Shown one piece after another: positions 1 to 6,892 of a stretch of DNA of 7,773 bases. The position numbers and the translations under genes were made by a program. Within the stretch, counting starts at the first letter, position 1. Every line of letters begins with the position of its first letter. The DNA is taken from assembly GCA_905479795.1 (NCBI GenBank), contig CAJQNX010000046.1, positions 1 to 7,773 of the forward strand, read 5' to 3'. The notes beneath the pieces were generated by a model that worked only from the letters and a program-made list of their open reading frames with translations, was not told the DNA's origin and ran no database searches. The DNA comes from an uncultured Candidatus Midichloriaceae bacterium. GTDB lineage: Bacteria > Pseudomonadota > Alphaproteobacteria > Rickettsiales > Midichloriaceae.

Positions 1-374
1 CTCTCTTTATTTGCTAGCCCTAGCACTTTAGAATTTCCAATTGATTCCATAATAGGCTTCAGCGCAATGATACCACTTATTCCAACAACTGTGATATCAT
101 ATTTTAGACCTGCCAAATTCACAAGCTCATCATAGCCAGAAAAAATTTTTATGTCATAACCACTTAGTAGCTCTTTAAGTTCTTTGAATTTGCTACCATC
201 ACAAATTACAACATTCTTCGCTTGAAATTCTATAGCCTGCTCAGCTAGCTTCTTAACATTTTGATTGGCCGTAAGTGTTTCAACTTCATACCTATCTTTA
301 TGTTGCGATATTAAGTCCAAAGTATTGCACCCAATACTCCCAGTTGAACCTAAAATGCAAATTTTCTTTTTCAT
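1..374 (-). CDS. dxr: 1-deoxy-D-xylulose 5-phosphate reductoisomerase (Dxr/IspC), N-terminal part, cut by window edge
   Basis: Dxr converts 1-deoxy-D-xylulose 5-phosphate to 2-C-methyl-D-erythritol 4-phosphate with NADPH, the committed step of the MEP isoprenoid pathway in the cytosol. The 124 visible residues begin MKKKICILGSTGSIG: residues 9-15 (GSTGSIG) are the dinucleotide-binding loop of the N-terminal Rossmann fold. A TANQN segment at 35-39 and LAEQA at 43-47 fit the family, and the visible part ends in LANKE (120-124), the start of the conserved LANKES motif. The rest (family length is about 390 residues) lies beyond the left edge. The ATG at 374 follows the cdsA stop with one base between (TAG-T-ATG). 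No Shine-Dalgarno is visible, so translation is probably coupled to cdsA. The stretch before ANKES (VVGISGIIALKP) is somewhat divergent from the usual GxAGLxPT type. The family call is secure. Confidence 0.95.
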   Translation of the reverse strand, partial: MKKKICILGSTGSIGCNTLDLISQHKDRYEVETLTANQNVKKLAEQAIEFQAKNVVICDGSKFKELKELLSGYDIKIFSGYDELVNLAGLKYDITVVGISGIIALKPIMESIGNSKVLGLANKE

Positions 375-375
375 A

Positions 376-1062
376 CTAAATAGAAAAATTAAGGATTAGA
401 TAAAAAAATATTGATGCTAAAAATATACTATCCATTCTATCTAATATTCCACCGTGTCCCGGCAAAATATTACCACTATCTTTAACATCAAACCTCCTCT
501 TAAAATATGATTCCATCAAATCTCCAACTTGTCCAATTATACCTATCAAACTCAAATAAAAGCCCATAATAATTGCAAATGCTGAAAGAAAAATTTGATT
601 CAACATAATAATAGATATTAAGCTGGGAATAATAAATGTGATAAGACTCCCTCCAATCAGTCCTGCCCATGTTTTTTTGGGGCTAATTTTTGGTATTAAT
701 TTCGGTCCTCCAATCCATGAGCCTGCAAAATATGCAGCAGAATCAAACACCCAAATACTTAAAAATAACACCGTTATTTTTAACTGTCCCCCATCGTACA
801 ATCTTATATATTTAAGAGATAGAAGTGATATCCCTATATAAATTAATATTGGTATTATCCATATTAACTTTTTTAGCTGCGATAGTTTTTTATCATTGTT
901 AACAATCCTAATTACTTCATATATAGCAATGATAAATATTAGTCCCAAAAATAAATCAAATAAAATGCCTCCTTCAATTACTATGTAGACTACTATCGGG
1001 ATTAAAACTAAAGCTGTGAGAATTCTTTTAAATAAGTTGCTCTCTAATATTTTATTTGCCAT
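376..1062 (-). CDS. cdsA: Phosphatidate cytidylyltransferase (CDP-diglyceride synthase)
   Basis: CdsA makes CDP-diacylglycerol from phosphatidic acid and CTP in the inner membrane, the branch point to phosphatidylethanolamine and phosphatidylglycerol. The 228-residue product is strongly hydrophobic, with several membrane segments (for example about 14-30, 33-54, 66-84, 95-115, 138-175 and 212-226). The C-terminal part carries the family signature: GQVGDLMESYFKRR at 177-190, then KDSGNILPGHGG at 194-205 and LDRMDS at 207-212, with the expected acidic residues for metal and CTP binding. SPKKTWAG at 127-134 is also typical. An ATG nine codons upstream (1089) is open, but I chose 1062 because AGAGG lies four bases before it and because family members usually begin near the NLFKRIL segment. 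The start overlaps the end of uppS by 11 bases, indicating translational coupling. It is shorter than E. coli CdsA (about 285) but complete at the motif level. Confidence 0.95.
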   Translation of the reverse strand: MANKILESNLFKRILTALVLIPIVVYIVIEGGILFDLFLGLIFIIAIYEVIRIVNNDKKLSQLKKLIWIIPILIYIGISLLSLKYIRLYDGGQLKITVLFLSIWVFDSAAYFAGSWIGGPKLIPKISPKKTWAGLIGGSLITFIIPSLISIIMLNQIFLSAFAIIMGFYLSLIGIIGQVGDLMESYFKRRFDVKDSGNILPGHGGILDRMDSIFLASIFFYLILNFSI

Positions 1063-1759
1063 ATTTCCTCTCTCTTCTATTAAAATCATCTATTGCATCC
1101 AGCAAATCCTGCTTAGCAAAATCTGGCCAATTTTTATTGATAAAATAAAGCTCCGTATAGGCAATCTGCCATAGTAAAAAATTGCTAAGTCTTTTTTCTC
1201 CACTTGTCCTAATCAATAAATCAGGATTTGGTATACTATGTGGATTTATAACAGATTCAAACAATTCTTCAATATTATTTTTATTTAAAGATTCTTTATC
1301 ATATTGCTCACTGAGTTTTAAAATTGCCCTTGCTATCTCATTTTTTGCTCCATAGCTCATTGCAATAATTAAACAAAAGCTATTTTTTAAAGATTTTTCC
1401 TCAGCTTCTTTCATGGAATTTTTGATGTCTTCATCTAATTTTGAACGATCACCAATAAATATTATTCGTATATCTTTTTTGATTAATTTTTCAATATCTT
1501 TTTTTAAATAACCCCTAAACATATCCATTAATTTTGCAACTTCATCTTTTGGTCTTTGCCAATTTTCAAGAGAAAAAGCGTATAAAGTTAAATATTTTAT
1601 GCCTAATTCTTTAGAAGATTCTATTATTTTTTGAGCAGATTCAATACCCTTTTGATATCCAATGATCTTTGGCAAATGTTTCTCTTTCGCCCATCTACCA
1701 TTACCATCCATAATGATTGCTATATGCTGTGGAAGCTTAGGAATATTTGTTTGAATCAT
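1052..1759 (-). CDS. uppS: Isoprenyl transferase / undecaprenyl diphosphate synthase (cis-prenyltransferase)
   Basis: UppS adds isopentenyl units in cis to farnesyl diphosphate, giving the C55 lipid carrier used for peptidoglycan precursors; it is cytosolic and membrane-associated. The 235-residue product has the N-terminal signature HIAIIMDGNGRWA (12-24), with D18 as the likely catalytic aspartate. SLENWQRP is at 63-70. The C-terminal substrate-binding block runs LLIRTSGEKRLSNFLLWQ at 181-198, followed by AYTELYF (200-206), whose E203 matches the conserved metal-linked glutamate. The length is normal. The first possible start is a TTG at 1762; I chose the adjacent ATG at 1759, with AGG six bases upstream. 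The segment usually written NYGGR in this family reads SYGAK here (135-139), a mild deviation. The gene lies 7 bases after the uvrD stop and overlaps cdsA, so it is in the middle of the operon. Confidence 0.96.
   Translation of the reverse strand: MIQTNIPKLPQHIAIIMDGNGRWAKEKHLPKIIGYQKGIESAQKIIESSKELGIKYLTLYAFSLENWQRPKDEVAKLMDMFRGYLKKDIEKLIKKDIRIIFIGDRSKLDEDIKNSMKEAEEKSLKNSFCLIIAMSYGAKNEIARAILKLSEQYDKESLNKNNIEELFESVINPHSIPNPDLLIRTSGEKRLSNFLLWQIAYTELYFINKNWPDFAKQDLLDAIDDFNRRERKYGK
1063..1072 (-). promoter_or_regulatory. Shine-Dalgarno of cdsA, inside the end of uppS
   Basis: On the minus strand the sequence reads GAGAGGAAAT followed by ATG at 1062. AGAGG lies four bases before that start codon, and it is the clearest ribosome binding site in the window. 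It lies within the last codons of uppS (Arg-Glu-Arg-Lys) and decides the cdsA start in favour of 1062 over the ATG at 1089. Confidence 0.6.
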
Positions 1760-1770
1760 CAATTACCTAA
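1760..1770 (-). promoter_or_regulatory. Weak Shine-Dalgarno of uppS overlapping the uvrD stop codon
   Basis: The minus strand reads TTAGGTAATTG followed by ATG at 1759. AGG sits six bases before the start and shares its AG with the TAG stop of uvrD (1769-1767). This favours the ATG at 1759 over the adjacent TTG at 1762 and suggests that ribosomes finishing uvrD re-start on uppS. Confidence 0.45.
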
Positions 1771-3926
1771 ATTAATTCTAAAAATTCTGACATTATTTTT
1801 TTCATCCCTTCTTTTTCAAAAAATACTTCTTTGATATTTCCATCAACAGATAGAACAATGCCTCTACCAAATTTTATATGTGAAACTTTCGTTCCAACAC
1901 TAAACTTTTCTTTTTTGACTGGCTTATAATTTTCTTTCTTAATGTCTTTGAACGATGTTACACTTTTTTGTGTTGAGGTTGAAGAATTATTAAAATAATT
2001 ATTTACAAGTTGATAACTGTCTTTTGGCAATTCATTAATAAATCTTGATACTTCTGAAGCTTTAAAATCTCCGTATATTCTTCTATAACATGCATACGAA
2101 ATTGAAAGATTTCTTTTTGCTCTTGTTATTGCAACATATGCCAATCTTCTTTCTTCCTCCAGCCCAGATTCCTTTTCCTCTTCTATTGATCTTGAACTAG
2201 GAAAAACACCCTCCTCCCAGCCTGGTAAAAACACTGTATCAAACTCCAAACCTTTTGCGGCATGAATGGTCATAATATTAACTCTATTGCCTTCTGCAAC
2301 ATTATCTGCATCACTTATTAAACTAATGTACTGCAGAAAATCTTGCAAATTTTCATACTCACTTAAGCTATTAATCAACTCATTAATATTTTCAACTCTC
2401 TCCTTCGACTCATGTTTATCATCATTTCTCCACATATCAATATAACCAGTTTTATTCAATAAAACTTTTACAACATCCGTATGATTACCAGCTTCAAGCT
2501 TATTATTACTTTCGTCAATTTGTGTGATAAAATGGTTTAGTGATTCCATGGCTTTGCCTTTAATTTTTTTCTTAATAATCATTTTTTTTGTAGCATCAAA
2601 CATAGATAAATTTAGCTCTCTTGCGGTGTTTAAAACATTCATAAGGGTACTATTACCAACACCTCTTTTAGGAGTGTTCACAACTCTTTCAAAAGCCAAA
2701 TTATCATTATTATTAACAAGAAGCCTAATATAACCAATACAATCTTTTATTTCCAATCTGTCGTAAAATTTAGTACTACCAACTATTCTATATGGCACTC
2801 CTAAAAAATTAAGACTTTCTTCAAAATTTCTTGTTTGGTAACCAGCTCTGACTAAAATTGCTACTTCTGACAGAGTAGTTTTTTTCATTCTTTCAAGCAT
2901 GTCAATTTCATCTGCAATTGCCCTTGCTTCCTCTTTATCATCATAATAATTCACGATTTTGACCTTGTCTCCCTCTCTCTTATCAGTCCACAAACTTTTT
3001 GAATGCCTATTTGTATTATTAGCAATTAATTTGCTAGCTAAATTCAAAATGTGTTGGGTTGAGCGATAATTTTTCTCAAGTCTTACCACTTTAGCATCAG
3101 GATAATCTTTATCAAATTTAAGAATATTTGTAATTTCTGCCCCTCTCCACGCATATATGGATTGATCATCATCACCAACACAACAGATATTATTGTTATT
3201 TTGAGATAAAGTTCTTAGCCATAAATATTGAGCAATATTAGTATCCTGATATTCATCAACCAATATGTATTTAAATTTGTTTTGATAATACGAACAAATA
3301 TCCAAATGATTGTTAAAAAGTTGAATGTTATTTAAAAGTAGATCTCCAAAATCCATAGCATTATAATTTTTCAGCCTACTTTGGTATTCAGTGTATAATT
3401 GATTCAATTTGCCACTTGCAAAATGTTCAGCTTCATTAACTGGTAAATTTTCAGGGATTATCGCTCTGTCTTTAAACCTGTTAATGTAATAAAGCAACCC
3501 CTTTGGAGAAACGCTTTTTTCATCAAGTTTATAGTCTTTAATCAATTGTTTAGTCAATCTTAATTGGTCATCTTGATTTATAATAGTAAAGTCACTAGTA
3601 TAGCCTAAAACTTCTGCATGACGTCTCAAAATTTTCGCAGCCATTGAATGAAAAGTTCCTATATTCATCGAACTAGTTACATTTTCCAAAAAGCTTTCAA
3701 CTCTTTGTTTCATTTCACTAGCTGCTTTGTTAGTAAATGTCACAGCTAGAATTTGTGATGGAAATGCAATATTATTATTGAGGATATGTATAATTCTCGA
3801 GGTCAAAACTTTTGTTTTTCCAGTTCCTGCACCTGCTAAAATTAACAAAGGACCATTTATATGTGAAACAGCTTCTAGCTGATTTTCATTTAACCCCGAT
3901 AAATAGTCCCCTTTAGAATTTTCCAT
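1767..3926 (-). CDS. uvrD: UvrD/PcrA-family ATP-dependent DNA helicase (superfamily 1A)
   Basis: UvrD is a 3'-5' DNA helicase/translocase acting in nucleotide excision repair, mismatch repair and removal of proteins from DNA. All SF1A motifs are visible in the 719-residue product: Q-motif region LNENQLEAV (12-20), Walker A AGAGTGKT (31-38), Ia TFTNKAASEM (63-72), Walker B VDEYQDT (223-229), III GDDDQSIYAWRG (251-262), IV LEKNYRST (283-290), V IHAAKGLEF (554-562) and VI RRLAYVAITRAK (593-604). After a low-complexity linker (about 640-675), residues 677-719 (VGTKVSHIKFGRGIV onward) resemble the C-terminal Tudor-like domain of PcrA/UvrD, known in other bacteria to contact RNA polymerase. No catalytic residue is missing. 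The ATG at 3926 is 16 bases after rmuC; the intergenic bases are almost pure A/T with no Shine-Dalgarno. UvrD, PcrA and Rep are hard to separate by eye, but the full length and Tudor tail favour UvrD/PcrA over Rep. Confidence 0.95.
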   Translation of the reverse strand: MENSKGDYLSGLNENQLEAVSHINGPLLILAGAGTGKTKVLTSRIIHILNNNIAFPSQILAVTFTNKAASEMKQRVESFLENVTSSMNIGTFHSMAAKILRRHAEVLGYTSDFTIINQDDQLRLTKQLIKDYKLDEKSVSPKGLLYYINRFKDRAIIPENLPVNEAEHFASGKLNQLYTEYQSRLKNYNAMDFGDLLLNNIQLFNNHLDICSYYQNKFKYILVDEYQDTNIAQYLWLRTLSQNNNNICCVGDDDQSIYAWRGAEITNILKFDKDYPDAKVVRLEKNYRSTQHILNLASKLIANNTNRHSKSLWTDKREGDKVKIVNYYDDKEEARAIADEIDMLERMKKTTLSEVAILVRAGYQTRNFEESLNFLGVPYRIVGSTKFYDRLEIKDCIGYIRLLVNNNDNLAFERVVNTPKRGVGNSTLMNVLNTARELNLSMFDATKKMIIKKKIKGKAMESLNHFITQIDESNNKLEAGNHTDVVKVLLNKTGYIDMWRNDDKHESKERVENINELINSLSEYENLQDFLQYISLISDADNVAEGNRVNIMTIHAAKGLEFDTVFLPGWEEGVFPSSRSIEEEKESGLEEERRLAYVAITRAKRNLSISYACYRRIYGDFKASEVSRFINELPKDSYQLVNNYFNNSSTSTQKSVTSFKDIKKENYKPVKKEKFSVGTKVSHIKFGRGIVLSVDGNIKEVFFEKEGMKKIMSEFLELI

Positions 3927-3942
3927 TTAAAAATTTTTTTAT

Positions 3943-5169
3943 TTATTTTGAAAGTGGTAATTTTTCAACATTTTGCAGTTTATTTTTTATTACATTACCT
4001 TTATATTCAGCCTCACCTATAGCTTTGCTAGCCTGGTCTAATTTTACTTTTGTTTTACTTAAAATGCCAACGAAGTTAGAAAATTCATGTTTCACTGTAT
4101 CTAATAATTTCCAAACCTCACTTGACCTTTTCTCGATAGCTAACGTTTTAAAACCCATTTGAATACTGTTGAGCAGTGCTGTTAAGGTAGTCGGGCTGGT
4201 GATTATTACGCGATATTCACGCTGAAGTTTTTCAAGTAAATCAGGAATTCTAACTACTTCTGCATACAGACCCTCAACAGGTAAAAACATCACTGCAAAA
4301 TCTGTACTGTGAGGTGGCTTAATATATTTTTCATTTATGCTTTTAGCTTCCTTCTTAATAGTAATTTCTAATATTTTTATTTGTTTTTCAATATTAAGCT
4401 TATCACCTTCTTCATAAAATTCTATAAGCTTATGGTACTCCACCATTGGCAATTTTGCATCAATAGGTAATAAAGTATCTGTATTTTCATCATCTTTATT
4501 GGGTAATTTTAAAGCATACTCTACTCTTTGATTACTTAAGGGATCTATTTTGGCATTCTCTGTATATTGCTCCTCACTTAAAACTTGTTTTAAGATACTA
4601 CCTAATTGAACTTCTCCCCAAATACCTTTTGTTTTAACATTAGTAAGTACTTTTTTTAAATCTCCCACACCTGTGGCAAGATTTTGCATTTCTCCTAAAC
4701 CCTTATGCACCATTTCAAGTTGATTGCTAACAAGCTTAAAAGATTCTCCTAATCTTTTCTCTAAAGTGGATTGAAGTTTTTCTTCTACCGTTACTCTAAT
4801 TTCATCTAATTTTTTTTGACTATTTTCTTGCATCTGATTAACCTTTTCTTCCATTGATCGTCTCATATTTTCAATTTTACTTTCATTTAATTCTGCAATC
4901 TGGACCAATTGTTTTTGCATAGAATCCAATTGTTTTTGTTGATTTAAGTGATTATTTTCAATTTGTTTCGAGATGCTGTTATGTAAAAAATTTACTTGTT
5001 TATCGAAAAAATTATTTAAGTGATTTAATGATGACTTTTGTTCTAATATTATATCCTTTAAATTTTCTGAATTTTTAGTGTTTTTATTAACTACAATATA
5101 AGTTAAAGCTACTACGCAAAATATTAATAGCAATAGTGATATTGTTGTAATTATAAATACAATGTTCAT
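3943..5169 (-). CDS. rmuC: DNA recombination protein RmuC family
   Basis: RmuC family proteins were linked genetically in E. coli to suppression of inversions at short inverted repeats; the core resembles restriction-endonuclease folds, but the biochemical activity is poorly known. The 408-residue product has one N-terminal membrane segment (about 3-27). A long charged heptad-rich region (about 35-165, with many Q, E, K, N and L) looks like a coiled coil, and the RmuC core spans about 165-375. Diagnostic stretches are KGIWGEVQLGSIL (181-193), PIDAKLPMVEYHKL (235-248), VMFLPVEGLYAEV (293-305) and VIITSPTTLTALL (321-333). The membrane segment suggests anchoring at the inner membrane with the core in the cytosol. 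The ATG at 5169 lies 8 bases past the dacF stop and has no clear Shine-Dalgarno. Sitting directly before uvrD, it forms a two-gene genome-maintenance pair inside an otherwise envelope-related operon. Confidence 0.93.
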   Translation of the reverse strand: MNIVFIITTISLLLLIFCVVALTYIVVNKNTKNSENLKDIILEQKSSLNHLNNFFDKQVNFLHNSISKQIENNHLNQQKQLDSMQKQLVQIAELNESKIENMRRSMEEKVNQMQENSQKKLDEIRVTVEEKLQSTLEKRLGESFKLVSNQLEMVHKGLGEMQNLATGVGDLKKVLTNVKTKGIWGEVQLGSILKQVLSEEQYTENAKIDPLSNQRVEYALKLPNKDDENTDTLLPIDAKLPMVEYHKLIEFYEEGDKLNIEKQIKILEITIKKEAKSINEKYIKPPHSTDFAVMFLPVEGLYAEVVRIPDLLEKLQREYRVIITSPTTLTALLNSIQMGFKTLAIEKRSSEVWKLLDTVKHEFSNFVGILSKTKVKLDQASKAIGEAEYKGNVIKNKLQNVEKLPLSK

Positions 5170-5177
5170 AAATTACA

Positions 5178-6350
5178 CTAGCTAATTAATTTTTTAAAAA
5201 AGTATTTTATACCTTGAAAAACTCTTTTAATAACCCCTGATTTTTCAACATCTGTACTTGCAATAAGATCCACCTCTTTAATTAATATCTTTTCTTTGTT
5301 ATCCATAATTTTTAATTTACCAACTATAGCACCCTTTTGAATTGGGGCTTCCAGTGGCTCATTAAATTTTGTTAAAAATAATAAATTTTTCATTCTGTCA
5401 TATTCCAAAGGTACAGTAATTATAATTTCACTTTGTACATTTAATGATATTTGATTTAAATTTCCATATATCACATCAGCTTCAACAACTTCTTTTTGTC
5501 CCTTAAACAATGTTAAATTTTTAAAATTTGAAAAACCAAAATCAAGAATCTTTTTTGCTTCTAATTCTCTTTCTTTTTCGCTTTTAAGACCATTTATCAC
5601 AGCAATTAATCTTCTTCCGTTCTTTTTTGCACTAATCACTATGCCATGTCCGGCTATATCGGTCTTCCCAGTCTTTATTCCATCTACACCATATAAACCA
5701 ATCAGAGTATTTCTATTGTTTTGTCTTACCTTATTAAAGGAATATTGTTTGATTGAATGATAGTAATAATATTCAGGAAAATCCTTAACTAATCTAGTCG
5801 CTAAAACCGCTAAATCTCTTGCGCTCATTAAATGCCCTTCATCTGGCCATCCCGTACTATTTTTAAAAACAGTATCTTTAAGACCTAATTTATGTGCAAA
5901 TATATTCATTTCATTAGCAAACTCTTCTTCACTTCCATGCAAACTTTCTGCTAAAGCAATAGATGCATCATTTCCAGATAAAACTATAACCCCTTTTATG
6001 AGTTCATCTACTGAAACTTGTTGCCCTGATTTTAAAAACATTTTTGAACCACCTTTTTTAGAGGCATTACGACTAATTATAAATTTATCAGATAACTTTA
6101 ACGTCCCATCCTGTAATTTTTTAAATGCAATATATGATGTCATGATTTTTGTCATAGACGAAGGCGCCATCGGGACATTTCCTTTTTTATCATATAGTAC
6201 TTCACCACTTTCATAATCAAGTAAATATGCATATTCAGCACTCGTGTTAAAATTTGTTGAAAAAATGTTATCTTGAGCTAAAGCAAAAGTTATTGTATGA
6301 GTTATAAAAAAGAATGTTATAAAAATTTTATACATTATTGAATTAAACAT
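5178..6350 (-). CDS. dacF: D-alanyl-D-alanine carboxypeptidase, low-molecular-weight penicillin-binding protein (DacF/PBP5-type, peptidase family S11)
   Basis: This periplasmic serine enzyme removes the terminal D-alanine from peptidoglycan pentapeptides and so limits cross-linking. With the start at 6350 the product is 390 residues, the normal size. The N-terminus is a signal peptide with a hydrophobic core and a likely cleavage after ALA at residue 25. All three active-site motifs are present: SMTK with Ser65 and Lys68, SGN at 125-127, and KTG at 226-228. The C-terminal domain ends in a cationic amphipathic stretch (about 372-390, GVIKRVFQGIKYFFKKLIS), the usual membrane-surface anchor. Start choice is uncertain: the frame is open to an ATG at 6482, but that extension runs antisense into the neighbouring secreted-protein gene; ATGs at 6350 and 6335 both give a sound signal peptide and neither has a Shine-Dalgarno. 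It is the first gene of the minus-strand block; its promoter should lie within the opposite gene. Confidence 0.94.
   Translation of the reverse strand: MFNSIMYKIFITFFFITHTITFALAQDNIFSTNFNTSAEYAYLLDYESGEVLYDKKGNVPMAPSSMTKIMTSYIAFKKLQDGTLKLSDKFIISRNASKKGGSKMFLKSGQQVSVDELIKGVIVLSGNDASIALAESLHGSEEEFANEMNIFAHKLGLKDTVFKNSTGWPDEGHLMSARDLAVLATRLVKDFPEYYYYHSIKQYSFNKVRQNNRNTLIGLYGVDGIKTGKTDIAGHGIVISAKKNGRRLIAVINGLKSEKERELEAKKILDFGFSNFKNLTLFKGQKEVVEADVIYGNLNQISLNVQSEIIITVPLEYDRMKNLLFLTKFNEPLEAPIQKGAIVGKLKIMDNKEKILIKEVDLIASTDVEKSGVIKRVFQGIKYFFKKLIS
6293..6323 (+). promoter_or_regulatory. Candidate promoter for the IalB-like gene and obgE, inside dacF
   Basis: TTGTAT (6293-6298) and TATAAA (6318-6323) are separated by 19 bases and lie 36 bases before the ATG at 6359, within the dacF signal-peptide codons on the opposite strand. 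The -10 matches five of six consensus bases and the -35 only three, and the spacer is long. In such AT-rich DNA, matches of this quality occur by chance, so this is only a candidate. I found no equally good candidate for dacF in the opposite direction. Confidence 0.22.
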
Positions 6351-6358
6351 TGAAATAT

Positions 6359-6886
6359 ATGAAAAATAATTTGTCTTTAATTGGTTTTTTAGTCTATCTT
6401 TGCTTACTATGTAGCCTAGGTTCAGTAGAAGCAAAAACCAACATAGAGAAACAACAAAGAAATATAGGTAATTGGATAACATATATTGAGAAAAAAGGTA
6501 AGCAAAAAATATGTTATACCTATTCTACTCCTATTAAAACTATGTCATACATGGGAGAAAGAAGCACTCCATATGTTAATATTAATTATCTAGGAACAAA
6601 TAAATTCTCAATTACGGCTTATGCTGGTTATGATTTATCTAAGCAACATCCTGTCATTATGACTATTGATCAGGATAAAAAACATAGCTTAAATAATTCT
6701 TATGAAAATTATGCTGCAACGTACAATAGTGATCAAGACAATTATCTAATAAATCTATTAATTAAAACCACGATAGACTATTTTTCAATTAAGAGTTATG
6801 ATAATGACAAAAATTTTGCTTTAGATTATTATAGTCTGTCAGGCTTCAAGGAATCTCTTCAATATTTAAAAAATCATTGTACTTAA
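6359..6886 (+). CDS. IalB-family (invasion-associated locus B) periplasmic protein
   Basis: This is a small secreted protein of 175 residues. Residues 1-25 are a signal peptide (positive MKNN start, hydrophobic core with two Cys, VEA before the probable cut). The mature part follows the IalB-family plan: W39 in NWITYIEKKGKQKICYTYSTP (about 38-58), R68..PYVNINY (68-77), AGYDL (89-93), MTID (101-104) and the C-terminal YYSLSGFKESL (157-167) with a final Cys174. Cys52 and Cys174 are the only mature cysteines and could form a disulfide. The lipobox test fails because the base before Cys18 in the protein is Leu. IalB was named for a Bartonella gene affecting erythrocyte invasion, but homologues are common in non-invasive Alphaproteobacteria, so a virulence role must not be assumed. 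The frame is open to a TTG at 6350; I chose the ATG at 6359. No Shine-Dalgarno is visible. The gene is 6 bases upstream of obgE and likely cotranscribed with it. Confidence 0.8.
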   Translation: MKNNLSLIGFLVYLCLLCSLGSVEAKTNIEKQQRNIGNWITYIEKKGKQKICYTYSTPIKTMSYMGERSTPYVNINYLGTNKFSITAYAGYDLSKQHPVIMTIDQDKKHSLNNSYENYAATYNSDQDNYLINLLIKTTIDYFSIKSYDNDKNFALDYYSLSGFKESLQYLKNHCT

Positions 6887-6892
6887 AATAAT

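Noticed and set aside
638..841. Plus-strand open frame opposite cdsA
   Set aside because: It lies wholly within the well-supported cdsA gene and has no recognisable domain or ribosome site.
1631..1834. Plus-strand open frame opposite the uppS start and uvrD end
   Set aside because: It is antisense to two conserved genes, and its sequence has no family resemblance.
2524..2733. Plus-strand hydrophobic open frame opposite uvrD
   Set aside because: The hydrophobic stretch is the antisense reading of Lys-rich AAA codons (TTT/Phe). It lies in the middle of a complete helicase.
3927..3945. A/T inverted sequence between rmuC and uvrD as a possible terminator
   Set aside because: It is an A-run next to a T-run with no GC stem, within a 16-base gap between co-directional genes. 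It is more simply explained by base composition.
5998..6216. Plus-strand open frame of 72 residues opposite dacF
   Set aside because: It covers the antisense of the SxxK-to-SxN active-site region of dacF and shows no features of its own.
6411..6426. Palindromic CCTAGG core with partial flanking symmetry near the divergent starts, as an operator
   Set aside because: The flanks do not continue the symmetry and the site lies inside the IalB-like signal-peptide codons. A six-base palindrome alone is expected by chance.
6376..6433. Lipoprotein signal (lipobox) in the IalB-like protein
   Set aside because: The residue before Cys18 is Leu rather than Gly, Ala or Ser, and a signal peptidase I site (VEA) follows, so ordinary secretion fits better.
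6351..6482. Extension of dacF to an ATG at 6482, adding 44 hydrophobic residues
   Set aside because: The extension is antisense to the signal peptide and early mature part of the IalB-like gene, which has a clear family pattern. The reverse complement of a signal-peptide sequence can look hydrophobic by chance. The ATG at 6350 or 6335 already gives a complete signal peptide and normal family length.
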